From contig NZ_JAELXV010000002.1 of the NCBI RefSeq assembly GCF_016427535.1, positions 930,001 to 994,000 of the forward strand: a stretch of DNA of 64,000 nucleotides, in the 5' to 3' direction. This document shows positions 16,206 to 25,372 of this stretch, in pieces; position 1 is the first letter of the stretch, and each line of letters opens with the position of its first letter. The position numbers and the translations under genes were made by a program. Origin of the DNA: Hymenobacter sp. BT559 (lineage in GTDB: Bacteria; Bacteroidota; Bacteroidia; Cytophagales; Hymenobacteraceae). The notes under the pieces are model-generated. The model worked only from the letters and a program-made list of their open reading frames with translations. It made no database searches and was not told where the DNA came from.

Positions 16206-17396
16206 CTAGGCGCCGGCAAACTTGCGTTCAATCAGCTTGAGCAGCTTGCCCACGTGCTCTTCTTTGCGGCTCCAGTCGTGGCTATTGGCCAGCTCCTGGC
16301 GCACGTAGGCCATGGCGGCATCGGCCGTGGGTAGCGAGTCGAGGTGCTGAATGGCGGCATGATACTCCATATTTTCCCCATTAAACAGCTCATTGATAAA
16401 GCTAAAGCGCTGATTGATGGAAATGGCTTCCCGCAGACTGCCTACCTTGGGCGCGCTGCGCTCGGCCAGCGGCGCCCCACCCTGGGCCGAGTGGCGCAGC
16501 GTACTCGCCAGGGGCGCGGCGGCCGCTGGCTGCGTGGCCTTGAGCTTTTCGTAGAGGGGCACCGCGCTCGTGGGAGATGGTTCCTCCTCGGTAGGCGGGG
16601 CCGTAGACGATTCAGCGGCAGGTGTAGGGGGCGTAGGGGGCGCTACTGGTGCTGGCTCGGGGGCCGGTACAGCAGCGGCTGGGGCCGGCGCCGGTGCCGG
16701 CGTAGGCGTGGGAGGGCTAGCCGGTGCGGGGGTAGGCGTAGCCGGGCCATCATCCCAGAGGTCGGCCTCGGTGAGGGGGAGCAAGGCGCTGAAGGCAGCT
16801 ACCAGCCGCGGCATAGCATCGACGGCCTTGGTGTGCTTGGCTTCGTAAAGGGCGAAGCGCTGCACCAGAAAATCGCGGCTCAGCGGAGCGTTGCTGGTAG
16901 GTAGGCTGTCCACGAAGCTCTGGTAGTACTCCTTGTCTTGGTCGAGGTAGCGGAGAGCGTCGCGCAGCTCGGCCACTGGCACGGGCTCGTCGGCATCGGC
17001 GCTGGCGGCGGGCAGCAGCAGGCGCTCGAAGGCCAAAGCCGGGTCGGCGGCTAGCAGCAGCGTGTCGGCCGCAGCCTGGGCGAGCAGGGGCTCCAGCGCC
17101 GCCCGGTCGAGGCGAATGTGGCGCGAAAGCACGTTCATAAACTGCGTGAGCGCTGTGCGCACCGCCTCGGCCTCAAAGTTGAAGTAGGGGCTCCGAAGCT
17201 GCTGCGCCTCGTGCTGCCAGCGCCCAAGCAACTGACGCACCATCAGTAAGTTGAGCTGCCGGATGGGCGTGAACTTGAGCAGTGCCGGACCATCGAGGGT
17301 GGCGTCGGGCTGGAAACCAAAGTGCTGCTGGCACAGCCGGGACGCAAGCCGGCGGCCGTATTGCTCGCACTTGGCGAGGCTATAGTTATCTTGCAT
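16206..17396 (-). CDS. Uncharacterised Bacteroidota protein with Pro/Ala-rich linker
   Basis: 396 aa from the chosen ATG. Predicted helical N-terminal domain (about 1-215), a low-complexity Pro/Ala/Thr linker of some 65 residues, and a conserved-looking helical C-terminus (SLREAISINQRFSFINELFNGENMEYHAAI and DWSRKEEHVGKLLKLIERKF). No signal peptide; probably cytosolic. A start at 17441 is possible, but a TAACTTGG box (17436-17429) inside that extension favours MQDNYSL at 17396. Divergent from the ferredoxin. The two-domain architecture suggests an adaptor or scaffold; function unknown. Stops with TAG inside CCTAGG. Confidence 0.75.
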   Translation of the reverse strand: MQDNYSLAKCEQYGRRLASRLCQQHFGFQPDATLDGPALLKFTPIRQLNLLMVRQLLGRWQHEAQQLRSPYFNFEAEAVRTALTQFMNVLSRHIRLDRAALEPLLAQAAADTLLLAADPALAFERLLLPAASADADEPVPVAELRDALRYLDQDKEYYQSFVDSLPTSNAPLSRDFLVQRFALYEAKHTKAVDAMPRLVAAFSALLPLTEADLWDDGPATPTPAPASPPTPTPAPAPAPAAAVPAPEPAPVAPPTPPTPAAESSTAPPTEEEPSPTSAVPLYEKLKATQPAAAAPLASTLRHSAQGGAPLAERSAPKVGSLREAISINQRFSFINELFNGENMEYHAAIQHLDSLPTADAAMAYVRQELANSHDWSRKEEHVGKLLKLIERKFAGA

Positions 17397-17443
17397 AAAA
17401 CCGCCGGGTGGGTCCGGCCTTTTCGCCGCCAAGTTAGCCACAA

Positions 17444-17767
17444 ATGCCCCTGCTGCACCTTATCAACCTGCCGGGCCCGCCCGTGGCGGTGCCCGCCGGG
17501 GCCACGCTGCTAGCGGCTATTCAGCGGGCTGGCCACGACTGGCGCCACGCCTGCGGGGCCAAGGGCCGCTGCACTACCTGCCGCTTGCAGGTGCTAGCCG
17601 GGGCCGAGCACCTCACGCCGCGCACCGAGCCCGAGCTGCGCTACCTAGCCGCTGGGCTGCTGCTGCCGCACGAGCGCCTAGCGTGCCAAGTGCGCCTGCC
17701 CCAGGGCGAGGTTACGGGCCAGGTGCCCGAAGCCACCAAGCTGCCACACGTCGAGTACGTGGGCTGA
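17444..17767 (+). CDS. 2Fe-2S plant-type ferredoxin
   Basis: 107 aa. The cluster ligands are visible: HACGAKGRCTTCRL (C-x5-C-x2-C, about residues 37-45) and a fourth Cys in RLACQVRLP near residue 84. Beta-grasp ferredoxin length. It transfers single electrons to an unidentified partner; no oxygenase or hydroxylase lies directly beside it. The ATG is 47 bp from the start of the divergent gene. Confidence 0.85.
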   Translation: MPLLHLINLPGPPVAVPAGATLLAAIQRAGHDWRHACGAKGRCTTCRLQVLAGAEHLTPRTEPELRYLAAGLLLPHERLACQVRLPQGEVTGQVPEATKLPHVEYVG

Positions 17768-17805
17768 GCAACTGAGCTATCAGAAGCGCACGAAAAGGGC
17801 TTGGC

Positions 17806-17836
17806 TTGGGTTCGCTTAGCCGCTGGGTTACCTTTG
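17806..17836 (+). promoter_or_regulatory. Promoter for thymidine kinase
   Basis: TTGG (17806-17809), 19 bp spacer, TACCTTTG (17829-17836): a good Bacteroidota -33/-7 pair. It implies a leader of about 110 nt before the TTG start. Confidence 0.65.
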
Positions 17837-17949
17837 TTAGGAGGTCGTAAATTCGCTCTGGCGAGGTTCGTCCTTCGTTTATTTTTGCCTGGGAAGTAGC
17901 ACCTAGGGATTTTTTCTACCTGCGTCCTTTTCTCAATTACCGCTTCATC

Positions 17950-18579
17950 TTGTTTACCGAGCCCCATCGTCCTGTTGATTTTTTGCGCCGCCGCGGCTGG
18001 CTGGAAGTAGTGTGCGGCTCCATGTTTTCGGGCAAAACCGAAGAGCTGATTCGCCGCCTCACCCGGGCCCGCATTGCGCGGCAACGGGTCGAGATATTCA
18101 AGCCCGCCCTCGATACCCGCTACCACGACCAGGATGTGGTGAGCCACAACCACAATAGCATCCGCTCGACTCCAGTGCAGTCGCCCTCCGAAATTTTGCT
18201 GCTGGCCGGCGGCGCCACCGACGTAGTGGGCATCGACGAGGCGCAGTTCTTCGACGAGTCGCTGGTAGACGTGTGCCGCCGACTGGCCGATGCGGGCACC
18301 CGCGTCATTGTGGCAGGGCTCGATATGGACTACCTAGGGCGGCCCTTTGGCCCCATGCCCGCCCTGCTAGCTACGGCCGAGTTTGTGACCAAGGTGCATG
18401 CTGTGTGCGTGTGCTGCGGCGAACTGGCCGCGTACTCCTATCGTCTCTCGGCCAGCGAAAGCCAAGTGCTGCTGGGCGAAACCGATGCCTACGAGGCGCG
18501 CTGCCGGCCTTGTTTTCTGGCGGGACCTGCGGCCCGGCCGGCCATCGAGGCGGCACGGGCGGCCCAGGCGGCGCGCTAG
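17950..18579 (+). CDS. tdk: Thymidine kinase
   Basis: 209 aa. P-loop GSMFSGKT at 23-30, then IEIFKP-like [12 protein letters not shown], the DEAQFF catalytic/Walker B motif near 96, lasso-region [11 protein letters not shown], and a zinc site (CVCCGELA and CRPC). Salvage of thymidine to dTMP in the cytosol. No ATG is available before the P-loop (the ATG in GSMF is internal), so TTG at 17950 is taken as start; this matches the usual N-terminus of Bacteroidota enzymes. The frame is open upstream to 17851, so another non-ATG start cannot be excluded. Confidence 0.93.
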   Translation: MFTEPHRPVDFLRRRGWLEVVCGSMFSGKTEELIRRLTRARIARQRVEIFKPALDTRYHDQDVVSHNHNSIRSTPVQSPSEILLLAGGATDVVGIDEAQFFDESLVDVCRRLADAGTRVIVAGLDMDYLGRPFGPMPALLATAEFVTKVHAVCVCCGELAAYSYRLSASESQVLLGETDAYEARCRPCFLAGPAARPAIEAARAAQAAR

Positions 18580-18692
18580 CTATCGGTGCTGCGACCATCC
18601 CCTAGGGTGCCATAGCCAAGCGCTAGGCGCGCTAAGGCCACCAGCCGGGCGTTCGAGCCAGGCGTTTTATTGCTTCTGCTTTTTTGCTGCTT

Positions 18693-21059
18693 ATGCGCTA
18701 CTTCTCCCCGCTGCTGTTGGTTTTATGGGTGCTTGCGCTGGCAGCCCGCGCGCAGGGCGTGGCCTATGGCGATTGGCAGCTGCATCTGCCAGCGGCTCGC
18801 CCCTACATGTTAGCCGATGCTGCCGACCGCCTGTACGTGGTCGATGCGTCATCTTTTTACTACTACGATAAGGCACTCAATACTACGCAGCTGCTCTCGC
18901 GCCGCGATGGCCTGAGCGACGTGGGCGTGAACGCCGTGGCCTACGACTCGGCCAGCAGCCAAGTCATTATATCCTATCAAAATGGCAACATCGACTTGCT
19001 GCGCCCCGATGGCACGGTCAAGAACGTGACCGACGTGCTACGCAAAGCGCAGCAAACGGCCAAGGCCATTACCCAGATACAGGTGTACAACGGCTTGGCT
19101 TACCTAGCAAGCAACCTAGGGCTGATTGTGCTGGACCTAAGCAAGCTCGAAGTGCGTGACACCTACAGCGCCATCGGCCCCAGCGGCCAGGCCGTGACAG
19201 TATATAGCACGGCCGTTGTGCACGACACCATCTTTGCCAGTACCACGCAGGGCGTGCTGCGCGGGCGCCTTAGCCCAGCCATTAATCTGCTCGACTACCG
19301 CAACTGGACCAAAGAGCTACCCAATCCCAGCCTGCCGGCCGATACGTACCGGCAGCTGGCCACCTACCGGGGGCACGTCTACGCGCAGTCGAGCTACCGG
19401 GGGGCCTACAGCCTGGTAGGCACAGGCAGCGCCCGCGCCTGGCACCCGCTGCAGGGCAGCTACGGCACCGATGCCCGCCGCCTGCGCACCAGTGCCGCGG
19501 GCCTGCTCATCAGCTTCGATAATACCGACCTGCGCAGCTACAACCCCCGGACGGGGGCGCTTAGTACGGTGCTGCCCAAAGAAGCCCTAGGTGCCTATCC
19601 GTTTGACGTGGTGCGCCAAGCCGACGGCACTGTCTATGTAGCTAGCTACGACCGCGGCCTGCTGCGCTTTGCGGCGGGCAGCACCACGCCCGAAATCATT
19701 AAACCCAACGCTCCCGCCACGGCCGAAGCATATAGCCTGCTGGCTGATGCTGCCACCAACTCGGTGGTAATTTTCAGCGGCGGCTATAGCGGCGATAACG
19801 GGTTGCAGTTTGGCCGCCGCGATGGCTTTTATGAGTATCGGGCGGGCCAGTGGACCAACTACACCGCCAGTAACTATCAGGCCGCCGACTTCCCCAACCT
19901 GCTCGACATGTCGCACGGGGCGCGTACGCCCGATGGCACACTCTACGTAGCCAGCTACGGCAATGGCTTGCTGCAGTGGCAGGGGCCGGGGCAGTTTAAG
20001 CAGTACACCTTTGGCACGCCAGGCTCGCCGCTGCGTAGCACCCTCGACCCCGACCAGCGCTACATCGATTATGTGCGCGTAACCGACGTGGCTGCCGACC
20101 CCGGCGGCCAATACCTGTGGCTGGCCAACCGCCACGAGCGGGTGGGGGTGTCGGGGCTCTACCGCTTTCGCCCCGGCCCTAATACCTGGCAGGTGGCGCC
20201 TTACTTTCCCGGTTCCCAGAACTTCGACCGGCTAGTGGTCGATGCCTACGGTAACCCCTGGGCTGCGCAGTCGCGCAAAGGTGGCGCGGGCCTGGCCGTG
20301 TACGATACGCTTAGCCGCCAAGTTATTACTTTCAACACGGGTACTACTGTCAACCAAGTGTATGGCATGGCCCGCGACCGCACCGGCAGCATTTGGATTG
20401 GTACCGGCGATGGCGTGGCGTACTTCAGCGACCCCAGCCAGGTGGTGAGCTTCCTGAGCGGTACCAGCAGCCTAGGTAGTGCGGGCACCTTCGCAGTGCC
20501 CATTGTGCGGCGCGGCACGGGCACCGGCTACCCGGCGCTTTTTAATACCATCGTGCGCTGCATTGCCGTGGATGGGGCTAACCGCAAATGGCTGGGCACG
20601 CCCAGCGGCCTCTGGCTGTTTAGCCCCAACGCCGATGAAGCCCTGCTGCACTTCACCACGGCCAATAGCCCGCTGCCCAGCAACAGCATTGTGGACGTGG
20701 CTGTGAACGACAAAACCGGCGAAGTATTCGTGTCTACCGATGGCGGCGTGGTCAGCTACCAGGGCTCGGCCACCCTCACCGACGAGGCCCCGAGCTGCGC
20801 CGAGGTATTTCCGAACCCGGTGCAGCCCGATTTCGTGGGCCAAGTGGGCATCCGCGGCTTGGTCAACAACGCCTACGTGAAGATAACTGATGTGGCGGGC
20901 CACCTCGTGTATAGCACCCGCGCCAATGGCGGCACCCTCACCTGGGACCTCAACGATGCCCAAGGCCGGCGCGTGCGCTCGGGCGTATACCTAGTGCTCA
21001 CCTCCGACGCCGACGGCAAAAACGGTTGCGTCAGCAAAGTGGCCGTATTGAGCCGCTAG
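18693..21059 (+). CDS. porZ: PorZ-like type IX secretion beta-propeller protein
   Basis: 788 aa from ATG 18693 (a TTG lies 9 nt upstream). Signal peptide MRYFSPLLLVLWVLALAARA; then two-component-regulator-type propeller repeats (SRRDGLSDVGVNAVAYD, NGNIDLLRPDG, DRTGSIWIGTGDGVAYF, NRKWLGTPSGLWLF) and a C-terminal T9SS type A sorting-like domain (FPNPVQPDFVG...SGVYLVLTSDADG). This architecture is that of PorZ, a surface part of the type IX attachment complex. recO follows on the same strand after 141 bp. It could also be another exported propeller cargo. Confidence 0.8.
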   Translation: MRYFSPLLLVLWVLALAARAQGVAYGDWQLHLPAARPYMLADAADRLYVVDASSFYYYDKALNTTQLLSRRDGLSDVGVNAVAYDSASSQVIISYQNGNIDLLRPDGTVKNVTDVLRKAQQTAKAITQIQVYNGLAYLASNLGLIVLDLSKLEVRDTYSAIGPSGQAVTVYSTAVVHDTIFASTTQGVLRGRLSPAINLLDYRNWTKELPNPSLPADTYRQLATYRGHVYAQSSYRGAYSLVGTGSARAWHPLQGSYGTDARRLRTSAAGLLISFDNTDLRSYNPRTGALSTVLPKEALGAYPFDVVRQADGTVYVASYDRGLLRFAAGSTTPEIIKPNAPATAEAYSLLADAATNSVVIFSGGYSGDNGLQFGRRDGFYEYRAGQWTNYTASNYQAADFPNLLDMSHGARTPDGTLYVASYGNGLLQWQGPGQFKQYTFGTPGSPLRSTLDPDQRYIDYVRVTDVAADPGGQYLWLANRHERVGVSGLYRFRPGPNTWQVAPYFPGSQNFDRLVVDAYGNPWAAQSRKGGAGLAVYDTLSRQVITFNTGTTVNQVYGMARDRTGSIWIGTGDGVAYFSDPSQVVSFLSGTSSLGSAGTFAVPIVRRGTGTGYPALFNTIVRCIAVDGANRKWLGTPSGLWLFSPNADEALLHFTTANSPLPSNSIVDVAVNDKTGEVFVSTDGGVVSYQGSATLTDEAPSCAEVFPNPVQPDFVGQVGIRGLVNNAYVKITDVAGHLVYSTRANGGTLTWDLNDAQGRRVRSGVYLVLTSDADGKNGCVSKVAVLSR

Positions 21060-21200
21060 GGGAGGAAATTCAGCGACTAGTGGTTATTAATAAGCAGTAG
21101 TCCACCAGCGCAAGTGCCCCTAGATAAGGCCTAGGTACGCCATGCGAATACTAGCGCCGGCACCCTGCCCATCGTTTTATAATTGCCCACCTCGCTCCTC

Positions 21201-21923
21201 ATGCTAATAAAAACCCGCGGCATCGTTCTCAGCTTTCTCAAATACCGCGAAACCAGCATCATCGCCCGCATCTATACCGAGCGGCGCGGCGTGCAGAACT
21301 ACATTGTGAACGGCGTGCGCAAGGCCAAGCCGCCGGGGCGCATTGCCCTGTTTCAGCCCCTCACGCTGCTCGAACTCGTGGCCTACGTGCCGCGTCAGGG
21401 CAGCGACCTAACGCGCCTCTCCGAGTTTCGGTGCGCCGAGCCGTTCCGCACGCTGCCCTACGAGATGCGCAAGAGCAGCGTCGCGCTGTTTTTGTCGGAA
21501 GTGCTGAGCAAGTCGGTGCGCGAGGAAGAAGAAAACGAGCCACTCTTTCGCTTCCTGCACGATTCCATAATGGCTTTCGACGAGCAAACGGTGGGTACCG
21601 AAAACTTTGCCTTGCTCTTTTTGCTGCACCTGGCGGGCTACCTAGGGTTTGGGGTGAACACCGGCGCCGAGCTCATGGACCAAATCGTGCTGGCCGGCAC
21701 CGCCATGGGCCCCGGCCAGGGCAGCGGCATCGCCACCGTGCGCCTGCGCGAATTTGAGCAGTACTTCGACGAGCTGTTGCACACGCCGGCCGCCGTCACC
21801 ATCCCCAACGGCCAGGTACGGCGCGAGCTGCTCACGGTGCTCATTCGCTACTACCAGCTCCATGTGGAGGGGTTGGGTGAAGTCAAGTCGCTCGATATTC
21901 TGAGTGAGGTATTAGGCGGTTAA
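21201..21923 (+). CDS. recO: DNA repair protein RecO
   Basis: 240 aa from ATG 21201 (a TTG start at 21183 would add six residues with no family support). N-terminal OB fold: MLIKTRGIVLSFLKYRETSIIARIYTERRG, followed by the helical C-terminal domain. The cysteines of zinc-type RecO are absent. Role: loads RecA on SSB-coated gaps in the RecFOR pathway and anneals single strands. A terminator follows directly. Confidence 0.92.
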   Translation: MLIKTRGIVLSFLKYRETSIIARIYTERRGVQNYIVNGVRKAKPPGRIALFQPLTLLELVAYVPRQGSDLTRLSEFRCAEPFRTLPYEMRKSSVALFLSEVLSKSVREEEENEPLFRFLHDSIMAFDEQTVGTENFALLFLLHLAGYLGFGVNTGAELMDQIVLAGTAMGPGQGSGIATVRLREFEQYFDELLHTPAAVTIPNGQVRRELLTVLIRYYQLHVEGLGEVKSLDILSEVLGG

Positions 21924-21944
21924 AACTGGCAGCGCTTACAAATA

Positions 21945-21977
21945 AAAAGCCGCTTCCTATTACGGGAAGCGGCTTTT
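21945..21977. terminator. Terminator between recO and the FKBP gene
   Basis: 13-bp stem AAAAGCCGCTTCC / GGAAGCGGCTTTT with A- and T-rich flanks; works for the converging genes on both strands. Confidence 0.9.
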
Positions 21978-22025
21978 CTGTTGCCCTAGGTACTCGGTAG
22001 GATGCGGTTTCATCCCATCCCAGGA

Positions 22026-23102
22026 CTATTTTTTCTTGACGGGGGCTTTTTTGGCCGGAGCTTTTTTCGCGCCCGCGGCTGCCTTCTTCACCGGAGCCTT
22101 GGCCGCAGCTTTGGCCGGTGCCGTAGCCTGCGGCGTGGGCGTGCCCTTAACGTCTATCAGTTCCACGTCGAAGCTCAAATTAGCATTAGCCGGGATGTCG
22201 CCGCCCGCGCCACGCTCGCCGTACCCTAGGGCCGACGGAATATAGAGCGTCGCCTTGCTACCCTTAGGCAGCACCGCCAGGCCCTGGTCCCAGCCCGCGA
22301 TTACTTGGCCCTGACCTAAAGTGAAATCAAATGGCGTGTCACCGTGCTTGGCCGTAGAGTCAAACTCCTTGCCCGTTTCCAGCACGATGCCACGGTACTT
22401 CACGCTCACCGTTTGGCCCGGCTTGGGCACCACGCCCGTGCCGCGCTTGGTGATGACGTACCACGTGCCACCCGGCGTTTTCTTGGCCTGCGAGGTCAGG
22501 TTCTTCTCCTTAAAATATGCCTGAATTTTAGTATTGTCTGTCACTAATTGCTTAGCGGCGCGAGACTTGGCAGTGCGCTGCATCTCGGCCATCATAGCTT
22601 GCTGGCGGGCCTGCATCTGCTCCATGGTCACTAGCTCTTTGGCGGCCACCGTCAGGCGCAGGGCATTGCCCGAGCGCTTGATGAAGGGCGGCACTGCTTG
22701 CCGCATCTGGGCAAAGGCCGTGTCGGCATTAAAGCGAAACACGGCGCTATCGCCGGGTAGCAGCAGGCCCATCGCCTCCTCAATCGAGCCGGGCTTGGTG
22801 GTGGGGGCCAGGCCCACCGGCACGGGCTCGGGCCGCAGCCGGCGCGAGGCCATCAGCACCGAGTCGCGGTCGGTGCGGTACTCAATGTACACTAGCAGCA
22901 CCTGCCCGGCGCGGCTGGCATAGGGCGCATCGCCAGCGGGTGCCAGCACCCTAGGGGCGTAGTGCCCCGCCGCATCGCGCCGAAACAGCTGGTACTGCGT
23001 GGTGCTGCCCGGTAGGGTCGCAAAGCCGGGGGCTGGTGTGGTCTGGGCCGATGCCCCCTGGGCTAGTAGCAAGGTGCTCAGCAACAAAAAAATAAGTCGC
23101 AT
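22026..23102 (-). CDS. Exported FKBP-type peptidyl-prolyl isomerase with Lys/Ala-rich tail
   Basis: 358 aa from ATG 23102, chosen because MRLIFLLLSTLLLAQGASAQ is a clean signal peptide; the frame is open to 23219. Residues about 25-205 form a domain shared with the next gene (LLLPGDSAVFRFNADTAF). The FKBP fold follows (VSVKYRGIVLETGKEFDST, VIAGWDQGLAVLPKGSKATLYIPSALGYGERG). The last 30 residues are almost only Lys, Ala, Pro and Gly, histone-H1-like. Role: periplasmic prolyl isomerisation or chaperoning. Paralogue of the gene at 23255. Confidence 0.88.
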   Translation of the reverse strand: MRLIFLLLSTLLLAQGASAQTTPAPGFATLPGSTTQYQLFRRDAAGHYAPRVLAPAGDAPYASRAGQVLLVYIEYRTDRDSVLMASRRLRPEPVPVGLAPTTKPGSIEEAMGLLLPGDSAVFRFNADTAFAQMRQAVPPFIKRSGNALRLTVAAKELVTMEQMQARQQAMMAEMQRTAKSRAAKQLVTDNTKIQAYFKEKNLTSQAKKTPGGTWYVITKRGTGVVPKPGQTVSVKYRGIVLETGKEFDSTAKHGDTPFDFTLGQGQVIAGWDQGLAVLPKGSKATLYIPSALGYGERGAGGDIPANANLSFDVELIDVKGTPTPQATAPAKAAAKAPVKKAAAGAKKAPAKKAPVKKK

Positions 23103-23210
23103 AAAAGTTGTCGAAAAGAAAAGTAGGGTAGGGCTGCAAAGCAAAAGTGGTGCCTTGGCACAACGCCTAGGCACCACTCGCGGCCCCTCTGGGCAAGAGA
23201 GAAAACAAAA

Positions 23211-23237
23211 CCGCCGCACCCCTCAGGGCACGGCGGC
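23211..23237 (-). terminator. Terminator of the FKBP lipoprotein gene
   Basis: GC-rich stem CCGCCG..CCC / GGG..CGGCGG followed on the minus strand by TTTTGTTTT. Confidence 0.65.
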
Positions 23238-23254
23238 AATTAGTACCTAGGTGC

Positions 23255-24271
23255 TTACTGAGCCGGGCCGGCCGGCGCATCCTTAATACCTACCAGCTCC
23301 ACGTCGAAGCGCAGGGGCGAGTTGGGCGGAATAGCCGCGCCCGAACCACGCTCGCCATAAGCCAGCGACGACGGAATGAGCAGCGTAGCCTTGGCGCCCT
23401 TGTTGAGCAGTGCCACGCCCTCGTCCCAGCCCGGAATCACTTGGCCGCGACCTAGGGGGTATTCGAAGGGCTTGCCGCCCATGCTCTTAGCCGACGAGTC
23501 GAACTCTTTGCCGTCGAGCAGCGTGCCGCGGTACTGCACGCTCACTAGCTGGCCCGGCTTGGCTACCGGGCCCGTGCCGGGCTGCGTAATGATGTAGTAC
23601 ACGCCGCCGGGAGTCTTCTTGGCGTTGGTCAGGTTGTTTTTCTTGAGGTAGTCTTGCAGGGTTACCTCATCTTTTTTGTTTTGCGTCTCAGCATAAGCCT
23701 GCATTTGCTTCTGCTGCTCGGCCATCATTTTCTGCTGCAGCGTCTGCTCCAGCGCCTGCTCTTCCTGCGCCGTGATGAGCTTGTCGGTCTTCACGTTGAT
23801 AACAATCACGTTGCCGCTCTTCTTGAGGAAGCCGGGCACCGGGCGGCCCTGGGGCTTGAACAGCGAGTCGGCATTGAAGCGGAACACGGCGCTGTCGCCG
23901 GGCTGCAGCAGCGAGAAGGCTTCGTCGGGCATGCCTTTGCGCTTCACTTCCATCATGGGCATGGGCACGGCCGTACCCGCAAATTTCTTGCGCGTGTCTT
24001 CCAGTACCGAGTCTTTGCCGGTGCGGTAGTACAGGTAGGCCGTCATAAACTTGCCTATCCGGTCCTTATAAGTAGGGTCTTCGCCGTTGGCCACCTCGCG
24101 GCGCTCGTACTTACCGCCAACGTTCTTGAAAATCTTGTACTCAATCCCCGACTTGGTTTTGTCGAAGTCGCCCCCGCCTTTGTTACACGAGGCAAGGAAA
24201 GAGGCCAGGCTGAGCGCACCGGCCGCTAGGGCCAGCTGCCGGGCCCCGCGGGGCCGGAAAGAAAACTGCAT
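23255..24271 (-). CDS. FKBP-type peptidyl-prolyl isomerase lipoprotein
   Basis: 338 aa. Signal peptide with lipobox FLASC (Cys about 29). N-terminal domain (35-215) parallels the neighbour at 22026 (SLLQPGDSAVFRFNADSLF), with a Gln-rich predicted coiled-coil near 170-200; the C-terminal FKBP domain has VSVQYRGTLLDGKEFDSS and VIPGWDEGVALLNKGAKATLLIPSSLAYGERG. Similar to GldI/FkpA-type exported isomerases. A TAACTTTG box overlaps the nrnA stop codon upstream, so it likely has its own promoter. Confidence 0.9.
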   Translation of the reverse strand: MQFSFRPRGARQLALAAGALSLASFLASCNKGGGDFDKTKSGIEYKIFKNVGGKYERREVANGEDPTYKDRIGKFMTAYLYYRTGKDSVLEDTRKKFAGTAVPMPMMEVKRKGMPDEAFSLLQPGDSAVFRFNADSLFKPQGRPVPGFLKKSGNVIVINVKTDKLITAQEEQALEQTLQQKMMAEQQKQMQAYAETQNKKDEVTLQDYLKKNNLTNAKKTPGGVYYIITQPGTGPVAKPGQLVSVQYRGTLLDGKEFDSSAKSMGGKPFEYPLGRGQVIPGWDEGVALLNKGAKATLLIPSSLAYGERGSGAAIPPNSPLRFDVELVGIKDAPAGPAQ

Positions 24272-24311
24272 GAAAACAGAAATTATTAGGAATACAGAAC
24301 AGATACGAGGC

Positions 24312-24319
24312 CAAAGTTA
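24312..24319 (-). promoter_or_regulatory. -7 box for the FKBP lipoprotein, overlapping the nrnA stop
   Basis: TAACTTTG on the minus strand; its TAA is the stop codon of nrnA. The downstream ATG is at 24271. Confidence 0.5.
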
Positions 24320-25372
24320 GGCCACAGGCGGCGCAACCGCTACGGGCACGGCCGGCGTGCTCACTAGCTGCGCCTGGTAGGTGGGCAGCAGCCCCAAAAA
24401 GCGCTCTACCGTGGCATCTAGCGACTGGTAGCTGACGCCGCCCGAGGCGTTGTGGTGCCCGCCGCCCTCGAAGTGGCTGCGCGAAAAATCGCTCACCGAG
24501 AAGTCACCTACCGAGCGGAAGGAAATCTTTACCGCCGAGCCGCGGTCAATAAAAATGGCTGCAAACACGATGCCCTCGATGCTAAGGGCGTAGTTGACGA
24601 GCCCCTCCGTGTCGCCGGTTTTGCTGTCGTAGTCGCGCAGCTCCTGCTGCGTCACGGCAATGTAAGCCGTGTTAAACTCACGCTTTACCGTTAGTTTATC
24701 CTTCAGGATATACCCTAGGAAGCGCAGCCGAATCTCGGAGTGCGAGTCGTAGATGCGCCGGTGCACCGAGGCAAGGTCGATATGGGCATTCAGCAACTCG
24801 GCAATGATGAGGTGCACATTGCGCGAGGTGCTAGGGTGCCTGAACGAGCCCGTATCGGTCATGATGCCCGCGTAGAGCGCCTCGCCCATGCCCTGGTCTA
24901 CAAGGTCCTGGTCGCCTAGGTCCCGGATTATCTCGAAAATCTGCTCGGCCGTGGCCGCCGCCGCTGGGTTCGAAAAGCTCACGTCGGCGAAGCTTTCGGG
25001 GCGCTGGTGGTGGTCGATAAGCACCTTGGTGCCCGGCGCCTGCCGCACGTATTCGCCCAGCTCATTGATGCGGGCCAGGCAGTTGAAGTCGAGGCAGAAG
25101 ATGAGTTCGGCGCGGCTCACGAGGTCGCGCACCTGGCGGTCGTTATGGCGCGGCTCATACACTACTACCTCATCGTTGCCCTGCATCCAGTTGAGGAAGG
25201 CCGGGTAGTCGGACGGCGTGACCACCGTTACCGAATGGCCTTTTTTCTTGAGGTAGCTGGCCCAGGCCAAAGAGGAGCCTAGGGCATCCGCGTCAGGCTT
25301 GTGGTGGGTCGTAATGAACACCTGCTTGGGCTGAGCCAGCAAGGCCTGTAGTTCGGAAACGGAAGTGGACAT
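24317..25372 (-). CDS. nrnA: DHH/DHHA1 phosphoesterase, NrnA-type oligoribonuclease/pAp phosphatase
   Basis: 351 aa. Motifs in order: HHKPDADALGS (about 22-32), CLDFN near 94, the DHH motif in LIDHHQRPESF near 118, DTGSFRHPS near 173 and the DHHA1 glycine motif GGGHHNASGG near 308. NrnA degrades 2-5 nt RNAs and dephosphorylates 3'-phosphoadenosine 5'-phosphate. Divergent from ndk; a GACCTTTG box at 25450-25443 may drive it. Confidence 0.88.
   Translation of the reverse strand: MSTSVSELQALLAQPKQVFITTHHKPDADALGSSLAWASYLKKKGHSVTVVTPSDYPAFLNWMQGNDEVVVYEPRHNDRQVRDLVSRAELIFCLDFNCLARINELGEYVRQAPGTKVLIDHHQRPESFADVSFSNPAAAATAEQIFEIIRDLGDQDLVDQGMGEALYAGIMTDTGSFRHPSTSRNVHLIIAELLNAHIDLASVHRRIYDSHSEIRLRFLGYILKDKLTVKREFNTAYIAVTQQELRDYDSKTGDTEGLVNYALSIEGIVFAAIFIDRGSAVKISFRSVGDFSVSDFSRSHFEGGGHHNASGGVSYQSLDATVERFLGLLPTYQAQLVSTPAVPVAVAPPVA

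Noticed and set aside
16570..16848. Gly/Val/Ala repeat protein on the plus strand
   Set aside because: Antisense of the Pro/Ala linker in the gene at 16206; the repeats are a by-product.
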